Below, piece after piece: positions 6,043 to 13,195 of a stretch of 16,881 bases of DNA. The position numbers and the translations under genes were made by a program. Source of the stretch: CAYXWM01 sp964468805 (GTDB lineage Bacteria; Bacillota; Clostridia; Lachnospirales; WRBF01); assembly GCA_964468805.1 (NCBI GenBank), contig CAYXWM010000052.1:1-16881 (forward strand), read 5' to 3'. Each line of letters begins with the position of its first letter. Position 1 is the stretch's first letter. The notes under the pieces were generated by a model, which saw only the letters and a list, made by a program, of their open reading frames with translations, was not told the origin of the DNA and searched no databases.

Positions 6043-6052
6043 ATTTAGTCAA
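6024..6052 (-). promoter_or_regulatory. predicted promoter of the araC-type gene
   Basis: On the minus strand, TTGACT (6052-6047), a 17-base spacer and a perfect TATAAT (6029-6024). It lies inside the longest possible reading of the regulator gene and so shows that translation starts downstream, at 5962. It interleaves with the divergent operon promoter. Confidence 0.65.
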
Positions 6053-6069
6053 TGGAGTGTGATTTTAAG

Positions 6070-6747
6070 GTGAAACGTTCACAAATTAACAAAATCGTAG
6101 AAGAAAATATAACTTGGCTCAAGGAAATGAAAGTGAACCTTCCGCCTTTTGCTTTTTGGACACCGGAGGATTGGACAGCAAAAGGTCATGAGTATGATGA
6201 AATACGCGAAAATATGTTGGGCTGGGATGTAACCGATTATGACCGCGGTGAATTTTACAATGTAGGCATGTTACTTTTTACAATAAGAAACGGAAATCTA
6301 AAAAACAAACAATTTGCCAAACCCTATGCAGAAAAGGCAATTATCTTGGAAATAGACCAACTTTGCCCCATTCATTATCATTGGACAAAAACGGAAGATA
6401 TAATAAATCGAGGCGGCGGAATTTTAATGCTTCAATTGTGGAACGCCACAGAAACCGACGAGCTTGACCTAAACTCCGACGTACACGTTAGGATAGACGG
6501 TAAAGTAACTGTTTTACCTCCCGGCGGAAAGGTATATTTGCAACCCGGCGAAAGCATAACTATTTCACCAAAACAATACCACCTATTTACCGCCAAAGAA
6601 AGCAAAGTCTTAGCATGGGAAGTATCTACGGTTAATGACGATAATATTGACAACTGTTTTTATGAAAAACAAGCTCGCTTCTCTAAAATTGATGAGGACG
6701 AACCTGCAAAGTATTTGTTATGCAACGAATATCCCAATGCTAAATAA
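6070..6747 (+). CDS. D-lyxose ketol-isomerase family sugar isomerase
   Basis: A 225-residue cupin-fold sugar isomerase of the D-lyxose isomerase family, enzymes that interconvert D-lyxose and D-xylulose and often D-mannose and D-fructose. The N-terminus MKRSQINKIVEENITWLKE and LPPFAFWTPEDW are strongly family-like. The metal site is visible: His102-x-His104 (PIHYHW), Glu109 and His171 (KQYHLF), the same H-x-H-x4-E…H arrangement as characterised members. I prefer GTG 6070 because relatives begin MKRS and because ATG 6052 has no ribosome site and overlaps the divergent regulator's -35 box. It is the first gene of the sugar operon, so the imported sugar is presumably its substrate or leads to it. 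Confidence 0.87.
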   Translation: MKRSQINKIVEENITWLKEMKVNLPPFAFWTPEDWTAKGHEYDEIRENMLGWDVTDYDRGEFYNVGMLLFTIRNGNLKNKQFAKPYAEKAIILEIDQLCPIHYHWTKTEDIINRGGGILMLQLWNATETDELDLNSDVHVRIDGKVTVLPPGGKVYLQPGESITISPKQYHLFTAKESKVLAWEVSTVNDDNIDNCFYEKQARFSKIDEDEPAKYLLCNEYPNAK

Positions 6748-6764
6748 AAAAAGCAGGTGATAAC

Positions 6765-7178
6765 TTGAAGCCCATTAAAAATATTTCCTTTGACAGCTTT
6801 TTGAAATTCGGCAGAGTACTTGATTTTAACCCGGATGACAATACTGCCTTTCAGGTTATTATCAAGGAAAGCGAAAGTCCTTGGCGTATAGGAATGCTTA
6901 GGGTAACAGAAAAGGAATGCGGAGAGTTGGAATCTCACCCATATTCCATGGAAACATTTGAGCCGGTCAGCGGAAGTACTTTGTTGATAGTTTCTCTTAC
7001 CGACAATGTAAACGACAGCGAAATTTTCTTCCTTGATAAGCCTGTATGCCTAAATAAAGGTGTTTGGCATGGAATTGTTGCATTAAGCGAAACAGCAGTA
7101 GTTAAAATTACAGAAAATTTGGAAGTGGAAACGGTTTATAAGACCTTGCCTAAGCAAATATCGATTTTTGCCGGTTGA
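6765..7178 (+). CDS. ureidoglycolate-lyase (AllA)-like cupin protein
   Basis: A 137-residue cupin resembling the ureidoglycolate lyase superfamily. The pattern is SFLKFGRVLDF near the start, ESHPYSMETFEPVSGSTLLIV (56-76, with His58 and Glu63 where AllA has its 'HP…S/Q…F.P' strand), then LNKGVWHGIVAL (96-107, His102), matching the AllA 'GxWH' turn. It starts at TTG 6765, backed by AGGTGAT three bases upstream, 17 bases after the isomerase stop. No allantoin genes are nearby, so a ureidoglycolate role is doubtful. Sitting between a sugar isomerase and the ABC ATPase, where RbsD sits in rbsDACB, it may act on the sugar itself. That role is inference. Confidence 0.7.
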   Translation: MKPIKNISFDSFLKFGRVLDFNPDDNTAFQVIIKESESPWRIGMLRVTEKECGELESHPYSMETFEPVSGSTLLIVSLTDNVNDSEIFFLDKPVCLNKGVWHGIVALSETAVVKITENLEVETVYKTLPKQISIFAG

Positions 7179-7206
7179 TTTTGCTTCCTTTTTCCGGTAA
7201 TATTTC

Positions 7207-7236
7207 GTTTTATGGGAATTCACATTCCCATAAAAC
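7207..7236 (+). other. perfect 13-pair stem-loop between cupin and ABC ATPase genes
   Basis: GTTTTATGGGAAT (7207-7219) and ATTCCCATAAAAC (7224-7236) pair fully across the loop TCAC. No T-run follows on the plus strand, so it is not a plain terminator. It lies 28 bases after the cupin stop and may be an mRNA-processing or 3'-stabilising hairpin, or a protein-binding palindrome. Confidence 0.6.
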
Positions 7237-7299
7237 AAACCCGTTACAAAGCTAAGTGATTATTAGATTTAGAAAATTTTGCAAAGCGCGGGTGATTTT

Positions 7300-8829
7300 A
7301 TGACAGATTATATTGTGGAGATGAAGCATATAACGAAAACCTTTCCGGGTGTAAAGGCTTTGGATGACGTTTCCTTCTTTTTAAGAAGCGGTGAAGTTAT
7401 GGCGCTGTTGGGAGAAAACGGAGCGGGAAAGTCTACCTTAATGAAAATATTGAGCGGCGTTTATACAAGAGACAGCGGAGAAATTAATATTTTCGGTCAA
7501 GATATTACGGAACAGCTTACACCGAAAAAGGCTCAAGAATTGGGCATAGCTATAATACACCAGGAACTCAATATGTGTACTCATCTCACCGTGGCTCAAA
7601 ACATCTTTTTGGGCAGAGAATCCTGTCGTATGGGCTTGTTGTCCGAAAGTTATATGAACCAAACAGCCAAAAGAATTTTGGATGATTTAAAAATCGACCT
7701 TGATCCCCAAACCGTTATCGGCGACTTGCCGGTATCAAAACAGCAAATGGTGGAAATAGCCAAAGCACTTTCAACCAACGCAAAAATTCTTATAATGGAC
7801 GAACCCACCAGTGCACTTACGGGTAAAGAAATTGAAGAATTATTTAGAATAATCAAACAATTACGAGCTGAAGGCAAAGGAATCGTATATATTTCTCATA
7901 GACTTGATGAACTCTCTCATATAGTAGATAAGGTTACTATTATGCGAGACAGTAAGTACATACTATGCTCGGAATTTTCAAAGATTACCATGCAGGAGAT
8001 AATCTCCAACATGGTAGGTCGTGAAATAAAGGAAAAATTTCCTCGAGTTCAATGTGAACGCGGCGAGAAAATTCTTGAGGTTAAAAACTTAAATGCCGGT
8101 CGTCTCGTTAGGGATATTAACTTTGAACTGTATGCCGGCGAGATTGTGGGTATAGGCGGTCTGCTGGGTGCCGGGCGTACGGAGACAACCAGAGCAATTT
8201 TCGGGGTAGACCCCAAGGAAAGCGGAAAAATCTACATAAACGGCAAGGAATGCAAAATAAACAAGCCAAAGGATGCCATAAAAAACGGTCTTGTACTAGC
8301 TCCGGAGGACAGGAAAAAAGACGGTCTTTGCACAAAATTAAGCGTCAGAGAAAACATTACGCTACCCAACCTTGATTTAATATGCAATAAAATAGGTGTA
8401 ACTTTAAAGAAACAAGAAACGGAAATGGTGAATACCACCGTAAGCCGATTTAATATTAAGCTAGCCAATCCCGAAGTAGATGCCGCCGGTCTGTCCGGAG
8501 GAAATCAGCAAAAGGTAGTAGTGGGAAAATGGTTGGCGGGAAAATCGAAAGTTGTTATTTTTGATGAACCCACCAGAGGAATAGACGTAGCCGCAAAGGT
8601 AGAAATATACAATCTTATGAACCAACTAAAGCAACAAGGCATAGGCGTATTGTTTGTTTCCTCCGAAATGCCCGAACTTATGGGAATCAGCGACAGAATT
8701 TTGGTTATGTGTGACGGACGGATAACAGGCGAACTTTCAGCCGAAGAAGCTACTCAAAGCAAGATTTTGGAATATGCCATAGCCTTTGATAAGAAAGACG
8801 AAAACAACGGTAAGGACCGGGAGGAATAA
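7300..8829 (+). CDS. sugar ABC importer ATP-binding protein (RbsA/MglA type)
   Basis: A 509-residue twin-domain ATPase that powers sugar uptake at the inner face of the membrane. Domain 1 has Walker A GENGAGKST (38-46), Q-loop Gln88 (IIHQELN), the weak signature PVSKQQMVEIAKAL and Walker B ILIMDEPTSAL (163-173). Domain 2 has the degenerate Walker A typical of this family (GGLLGAGRTETTRAIFG), a full LSGGNQQKVVVGKWL signature and VVIFDEPTRGID. Length and layout are standard for the ribose/galactose type. ATG 7300 follows GGGTGAT. An in-frame TTG at 7279 lacks a ribosome site. The permease gene begins two bases after its stop. The sugar cannot be read from the ATPase. Confidence 0.96.
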   Translation: MTDYIVEMKHITKTFPGVKALDDVSFFLRSGEVMALLGENGAGKSTLMKILSGVYTRDSGEINIFGQDITEQLTPKKAQELGIAIIHQELNMCTHLTVAQNIFLGRESCRMGLLSESYMNQTAKRILDDLKIDLDPQTVIGDLPVSKQQMVEIAKALSTNAKILIMDEPTSALTGKEIEELFRIIKQLRAEGKGIVYISHRLDELSHIVDKVTIMRDSKYILCSEFSKITMQEIISNMVGREIKEKFPRVQCERGEKILEVKNLNAGRLVRDINFELYAGEIVGIGGLLGAGRTETTRAIFGVDPKESGKIYINGKECKINKPKDAIKNGLVLAPEDRKKDGLCTKLSVRENITLPNLDLICNKIGVTLKKQETEMVNTTVSRFNIKLANPEVDAAGLSGGNQQKVVVGKWLAGKSKVVIFDEPTRGIDVAAKVEIYNLMNQLKQQGIGVLFVSSEMPELMGISDRILVMCDGRITGELSAEEATQSKILEYAIAFDKKDENNGKDREE

Positions 8830-8831
8830 CT

Positions 8832-9884
8832 ATGGGAAAAAGCGAGAATACCGTATCTTATAAAAGGGTAACGTCAGCAAGAGGTATGGGTCAAGTTATA
8901 ACTGTCGGTACCGGACTTGTAATATTGTGTATTGTTTTCGGTTTACTCAACCCCAACTTCTTTTCCGGCGACAACGTAACCAACCTTTTAAGGCAAATAG
9001 CCCCTATTTTGTTAATAGGCATAAGCCAGTCCTATGTTTTGATAACAGGCAATATCGACCTTTCCGTTGGTTCTGTTGTGGGAATGAGCGATATGATAGC
9101 CTCCACGCTTATGTCTAAGGGCGGTGTAGACCCCTTAACAACAATTTTAATTACGATTTCCTGTTGTTTGCTTGTGGGCGTATTAAACGGTGTATTGGTT
9201 TCAAAATGCAAATTGCCGCCCTTTATCGCAACGCTGGGTACTATGACCATCGCCAGAGGCATAGCCCAAATAGCCAACAATAACTACAATACCGATTCAA
9301 TAGCCAAAGTAATGGGTAAGGATGCGGTTCAAGGTTTCAGAGATTTCTTTTATTACGGTTCATCCTTTAATATTTATAACACCATTTGGATAGCCGTCAT
9401 ACTTTGGATAGTATTTAATTTTATTTTGAGTAAGACCAAAATCGGTCGTCATACATATGCTATAGGCTCCAACACGGAAGCCGCAAGACTTTCCGGTGTT
9501 AACGTAGACTTTATAACAATTTTCGCTTATCTGGTCAGTGCATTTTGTGCCGCAGTGGTTGGTTTGATACTTTGTGCCCAAGCAGGAATGGGAGCCATGG
9601 ATGCAGGTAATATGTACGAACTTTACTCAGTTGCTTCTTCCGTTATCGGCGGTATCAGTACACTTGGCGGTCAAGGTCTCCTTATCGGGACTGTAATGGG
9701 TGCCTCCATATGGGGAGTTCTGCAAAACGGACTACAGTTTGCGAATGTTGCAGTGGCATGGCGTAATATAATAATAGGAGCCATCGTTATTATCTCCGTT
9801 TTACTGGACGTTATCGTAAGAAAAGGTTCAGGCACAATTAAAACCATCGAAACTCTAAAATCCAAGTGGTTTAAATCCAAATAG
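8832..9884 (+). CDS. sugar ABC importer permease (RbsC type)
   Basis: A 350-residue hydrophobic membrane protein with the family's order of segments. These include a first span near residues 20-40 (VITVGTGLVILCIVFGLL), then APILLIGISQSYVLITGNIDLSVGSVVGM, a highly conserved motif of ribose-type permeases, and PPFIATLGTMTIARGIA. The ATPase-coupling region is IGSNTEAARLSGVNVDFI and the late signature is SSVIGGISTLGGQG. It would form the channel as a homodimer. Start ATG 8832 has GGGAGGA upstream and is only two bases from the ATPase stop, so the two are translated together. The C-terminal tail is short and basic. Substrate unknown. Confidence 0.96.
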   Translation: MGKSENTVSYKRVTSARGMGQVITVGTGLVILCIVFGLLNPNFFSGDNVTNLLRQIAPILLIGISQSYVLITGNIDLSVGSVVGMSDMIASTLMSKGGVDPLTTILITISCCLLVGVLNGVLVSKCKLPPFIATLGTMTIARGIAQIANNNYNTDSIAKVMGKDAVQGFRDFFYYGSSFNIYNTIWIAVILWIVFNFILSKTKIGRHTYAIGSNTEAARLSGVNVDFITIFAYLVSAFCAAVVGLILCAQAGMGAMDAGNMYELYSVASSVIGGISTLGGQGLLIGTVMGASIWGVLQNGLQFANVAVAWRNIIIGAIVIISVLLDVIVRKGSGTIKTIETLKSKWFKSK

Positions 9885-9948
9885 TTTTCACGGCAGAATA
9901 TGTTCATAATTTTAGGACTGTTTTGCCTTGAAATAAATTAGGGTCTGT

Positions 9949-9976
9949 TTAACAAAAAGCCATGTCGGTCTATAAT
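9949..9976 (+). promoter_or_regulatory. predicted internal promoter before the binding-protein gene
   Basis: TTAACA (9949-9954), 16 bases, then a perfect TATAAT (9971-9976), in the 224-base gap between permease and binding protein. It would let the binding protein be made in excess over the membrane parts, as is common for ABC importers. Confidence 0.5.
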
Positions 9977-10108
9977 ATTTCTGCAAAAGGACAGCACGAA
10001 ATAGTTTTACCTTGTTTATTGCCTTTAGTGCCGTCAGTGAATGGATTTTATAATCGGCAGGAAAAATTGTTAAAGAGATTCAGGGAGAAAAAATAAGGAG
10101 GATTTTTC

Positions 10109-11104
10109 ATGAAGAAAACATTAACTGCGTTAGTAGGTCTTTTGTTAATTTTTACAATGTTGGCAGGTTGCAGCGCACCTGCACCGTCTCCAACTCCGGC
10201 TCCGGCTGATCCCTCAACACCGGCGGCTCCTGCGGATCCCACAACGCCCGCAGACAATGCCCCTGTAGCTGAAAAATCAAAAGTATACTTAATTACTATG
10301 GACCAAATGGACCAACATTGGCAAAATGTTAACAACGGAGCGCAAGCTGCAGCCGATGCTAACGGAAACATTGAATACAAATGGTCTGCCCCTGACAAAA
10401 AAGACGATGCACAACAAATCGATAAAATCAACAACGCCGTTTCCGACGGTGCAAAAGTAATAATCCTTGCGGCTAACGGTCCGGATGCTGTTACTTCCGC
10501 ATTGGAAGCAGCCACTCAAAAAGGCGTAAAAATCATTTACGTTGACTCACCTGCAAATTTCCCTGCAGAAGCCACTTTCGCTACCGACAACAAGGCAGCA
10601 GGTAAAACAGCCGGCGAGCAAATGCTCAAAGCTTTTAAAGACAAAGGCGTAACCTCAGGTAAACTCGGCATCATCAACGTTAAACCCGACACAACCTCTA
10701 CCGTGCTTCGCGAAGAAGGATTCCGTTCTGCTTTTGAAGGCACAGGATTCGAAATTTTAACTACCCAATTCTGCGAAGGCGACGCTGCTAAATCTCAAGA
10801 TGCCGCTTCTAACTATATCTCTCAAGGTTGCGTAGGTATTTTCGGTGCAAACGAGGGCGGTACTGTTGGCGTAGGTAATGCAATTAAATCTTCCGGTAAG
10901 GACGTAGTAGGCGTTGGATTTGATAAATCCGATACTATCCTCGGTCTCATTACTGACGGTTCCTTGCTCTGCACTATGGCTCAAAATCCCGATGTTATGG
11001 GTAAAGACGGTATGGAAGCTGCCATTAAAATATTAAATGGCGAAACAATCACAGAAAAAGATGTGGATACCGGCGTTAGTGTTATTTCTAAAGAAAACGT
11101 TTAG
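10109..11104 (+). CDS. sugar-binding lipoprotein of the ABC importer (RbsB type)
   Basis: A 331-residue extracellular substrate-binding lipoprotein. A signal peptide ends in the lipobox LAGC (Cys21). Residues 22-56 are a Pro/Ala/Thr-rich tether with a repeated PADPxTP unit. From residue 59 (KVYLITMDQMDQHWQNVNNG) it is a periplasmic-binding-protein type 1 fold close to ribose and galactose binders, with DSPANFPAEATFATDNKAAG and VVGVGFDKSDTI as landmarks. AAGGAGG precedes the start, a stronger site than those of its neighbours. Codons are visibly shifted to C-ending ones (CTC, ATC, AAC, GGC), suggesting high expression. It is the last gene of the operon and ends 97 bases before a strong terminator. 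Confidence 0.95.
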   Translation: MKKTLTALVGLLLIFTMLAGCSAPAPSPTPAPADPSTPAAPADPTTPADNAPVAEKSKVYLITMDQMDQHWQNVNNGAQAAADANGNIEYKWSAPDKKDDAQQIDKINNAVSDGAKVIILAANGPDAVTSALEAATQKGVKIIYVDSPANFPAEATFATDNKAAGKTAGEQMLKAFKDKGVTSGKLGIINVKPDTTSTVLREEGFRSAFEGTGFEILTTQFCEGDAAKSQDAASNYISQGCVGIFGANEGGTVGVGNAIKSSGKDVVGVGFDKSDTILGLITDGSLLCTMAQNPDVMGKDGMEAAIKILNGETITEKDVDTGVSVISKENV

Positions 11105-11201
11105 TTAACACAATTCAGTATTGAACCGGCAGTACGATAAATTATGCATGGATATACATATATATTAATCTCCCAACTTAATTAGCCCCGAAATATAAAA
11201 G

Positions 11202-11240
11202 CAGAGCCGAAACAATAATGTTTCGGCTCTGTTATTTTAA
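11202..11240. terminator. strong terminator ending the sugar operon, probably bidirectional
   Basis: CAGAGCCGAAAC (11202-11213) pairs perfectly with GTTTCGGCTCTG (11220-11231) over a six-base loop. TTATTTTAAT follows on the plus strand and CTTTTATATTT on the minus strand, so it may also stop the convergent flavin-protein gene. Confidence 0.85.
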
Positions 11241-11315
11241 TGCTGTTTATGATGCAAAGATAAATTCTATTTTCCGTGATTGGATAATTATGTATTCATA
11301 TTCATAATGTTTCAT

Positions 11316-11771
11316 TTAAATATTGCCCTTGCCTGTAATCTCTATGGGAGTAATTTTATAAACAGATGTTATATTTAAATTTCTTTCAATTGAGTTTCCT
11401 GCCGATTCAATATTGCTACCGGCATATTTTTCGCATATTAACATAAGTGCTGCCTTTTTTTCGGAATCCTCTGTAACAAGACTGCAGTTGCCTACTACCA
11501 CCGCACTTTTATATTTTGTGGTGAATTTCTCCGGAACCAATTCCGTATCACATACGCAAGTTAAAGAAACTCTACTGTTGGTTTCTAATATCTCGGACTT
11601 TTTACCTTCTTTTGCTGAGTGAAAATAAATTACTTCATCGGATAAAACGTGTGAAATGGGTATGCCGTAGGGAGTGTTCTCCGGGGTAATCATTGACAGA
11701 ACCGAGTATTCACTTCTCTTGATAACATCCAGTGCAAAATCACGGTCTTTTTCTCTGTCTTTCCTTCTCAT
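11316..11771 (-). CDS. PNPOx-fold flavin protein, NimA-like
   Basis: A 151-residue protein of the pyridoxamine-5'-phosphate-oxidase-like split-barrel group. The opening MRRKDREKDRDFALDVIKRSEYSVLSM, then YGIPISHVLSDEVIYFHSAKEGKKSEIL and VSLTCVCDTELVP, are typical of the NimA subgroup, small FMN-binding proteins of anaerobes, some of which reduce nitroimidazoles. Size matches the family. True pyridoxamine oxidase activity is unlikely because the C-terminal PNPOx domain is absent. The ribosome site AAGGAAGG lies upstream of the ATG. It is divergent from the PhzF-type gene across a 129-base gap. Whether it acts on drugs or on a normal cell redox substrate cannot be told. Confidence 0.87.
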   Translation of the reverse strand: MRRKDREKDRDFALDVIKRSEYSVLSMITPENTPYGIPISHVLSDEVIYFHSAKEGKKSEILETNSRVSLTCVCDTELVPEKFTTKYKSAVVVGNCSLVTEDSEKKAALMLICEKYAGSNIESAGNSIERNLNITSVYKITPIEITGKGNI

Positions 11772-11900
11772 AATATCAATCCTTCCTTTGTTTTTTAGGC
11801 TTTACATATTTTATGATAGGTGCTATTATTGCTTATCTTTAGTTTTTAAACCGAAACTTTTTGGTAAACAAAATATTTTAATTAAATGAGGTGCTGAATT

Positions 11901-12677
11901 ATGAAATACTTTGTGATAGACGCCTTTACGGACGAAATATTTAAAGGCAATCCTGCTGCGGTTTGTTTTACGGAAAAGCTGCTTGACGAGGAACTAATGC
12001 AGAAAATAGCTTTTGAAAATAATCTTTCAGAAACGGCTTTTCTTACAAAACGCGATGATGAATATTTTTTACGCTGGTTTACACCGGAAACTGAAATTGA
12101 TTTATGCGGACATGCTACGCTGGCAACAGCATATGCTTTAATGAATTTTATGGATACATCTTTAAATTCCGTGAACTTTAACAGCAAAAGCGGTATCTTA
12201 ACTGTGGAGAAAAAGGGCGATTTATATGTTTTGGATTTCCCAAGCAGAAGTCCTGTAAAATGCCCTAAGCCCGATTTGTTGGAAAAGGCTTTGGGCGTTA
12301 AAGTTAATGAAACATATATCTCAAGAGATTTGCTGGCGGTAGTGGAAAATGAGGAGGTATTAAAAAATATCTCGCCAAATTTCGACCTCTTATCAAAATT
12401 GCAGGATTCATTTGCAGTTATCGTAACGGCTAAAGGCGATACCTATGATTTTGTTTCACGCTTTTTTATTGCAAATTCATCTATCTTGGAAGACCCCGTT
12501 ACCGGTTCCGCACACTGCACTTTGATACCTTTTTGGAGCGAACGACTGAATAAAAAGGATATGACAGCCCAACAACTCTCCAGACGCGGAGGAAATTTGT
12601 ATTGCAGTGATATGGGTGAAAGGGTAAAAATCGGAGGTAAAGCAGTATGTTATGCCTCCGGAGAAATTTTGATATAA
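11901..12677 (+). CDS. PhzF-family isomerase/epimerase
   Basis: A 258-residue cofactor-free isomerase with the diaminopimelate-epimerase-like fold. The N-terminus (VIDAFTDEIFKGNPAAVC), the catalytic glutamate Glu44 in NNLSETAFL, LRWFTPETEIDLCGHATLATAYAL, and the late DPVTGSAHCTLIPFW are all standard PhzF motifs. The named member acts in phenazine synthesis, but most relatives, especially in clostridia, have no known substrate. With no phenazine genes nearby that role is not supported here. The length is slightly short, lacking some loops of the roughly 280-residue members, but both lobes are complete. Start ATG 11901 follows GAGGTG. A terminator lies close after the stop. Confidence 0.92.
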   Translation: MKYFVIDAFTDEIFKGNPAAVCFTEKLLDEELMQKIAFENNLSETAFLTKRDDEYFLRWFTPETEIDLCGHATLATAYALMNFMDTSLNSVNFNSKSGILTVEKKGDLYVLDFPSRSPVKCPKPDLLEKALGVKVNETYISRDLLAVVENEEVLKNISPNFDLLSKLQDSFAVIVTAKGDTYDFVSRFFIANSSILEDPVTGSAHCTLIPFWSERLNKKDMTAQQLSRRGGNLYCSDMGERVKIGGKAVCYASGEILI

Positions 12678-12697
12678 TTAAAATTCCTACCGAAAGT

Positions 12698-12739
12698 TTG
12701 AGGGAAACTTATCTGCGTTTCGCTCAAGCAAGTTTTTGT
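12698..12739 (+). terminator. terminator after the phzF-like gene
   Basis: TTGAGGGAAAC (12698-12708) and GTTTCGCTCAA (12717-12727) form an 11-position stem with a single mismatch, followed by GTTTTTGTT. It occupies nearly the whole 62-base gap to the convergent lipoprotein gene, so it may serve both. Confidence 0.65.
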
Positions 12740-13090
12740 TTATTCAACATATTTGCTGAATTCAAATAAAGATGTCGTAATATTATCCAAGGACGTCATG
12801 AGTTGGGTAATTTCTTCAATCGTTGCATCTTCCAACTCTGCCATGGCTTTTCCCGTTTCTTCAAAATTAACGCCTATTTCTTGATAATCCTTGGCTAAAG
12901 AAGGGTTATCTTGAAATACCCCTTTGTCTATCAACTTTTGAGTAAGGTCTGTATAGGTGTTGTAAGCCGTTTCATATTTGTTTTGAAGCTCTGTTATTTT
13001 ATCTTTAGACGGCTTATTGCTGCAACCTGCCAAAAAAACCAAGAAGACAATATAAAGAACCAACTTTAAAAGAAATTTTTTATTCCTCAT
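12740..13090 (-). CDS. small predicted lipoprotein of unknown function
   Basis: A 116-residue secreted lipoprotein I do not recognise. A lysine-rich start (MRNKKFLLK) and hydrophobic stretch lead to the lipobox LAGC (Cys23). The mature part (SNKPSKDKITELQNKYETAY…) is charged and probably all helical, with heptad-like spacing that suggests a helical bundle or coiled coil. It contains no cysteine after the lipid-anchored one. ATG 13090 is preceded by CAGGAG. It sits alone between a convergent phzF-like gene and asnA. The asnA terminator lies upstream of it, so it is probably transcribed on its own. It should be anchored on the outer face of the membrane. Confidence 0.8.
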   Translation of the reverse strand: MRNKKFLLKLVLYIVFLVFLAGCSNKPSKDKITELQNKYETAYNTYTDLTQKLIDKGVFQDNPSLAKDYQEIGVNFEETGKAMAELEDATIEEITQLMTSLDNITTSLFEFSKYVE

Positions 13091-13149
13091 AATATTTTAA
13101 CTCCTGAGTTTTTAATGTATTTTATTGTTTTTAAGCCGATATTAAGTGC

Positions 13150-13179
13150 AAAAAACCGGGTAAGATTTATTTTCCCCGG
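13150..13179 (-). terminator. terminator of asnA
   Basis: On the minus strand, CCGGG and CCCGG (13179-13175 and 13160-13156) close a 14-base AT-rich loop and are followed at once by TTTTTT. It lies 17 bases past the asnA stop. Confidence 0.75.
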
Positions 13180-13195
13180 CTCAACAATTCCTTTA

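Noticed and set aside
5963..6052. Longer start for the AraC-type gene
   Set aside because: It would include the gene's own TTGACT/TATAAT promoter and gives a low-complexity N-terminus unlike the family.
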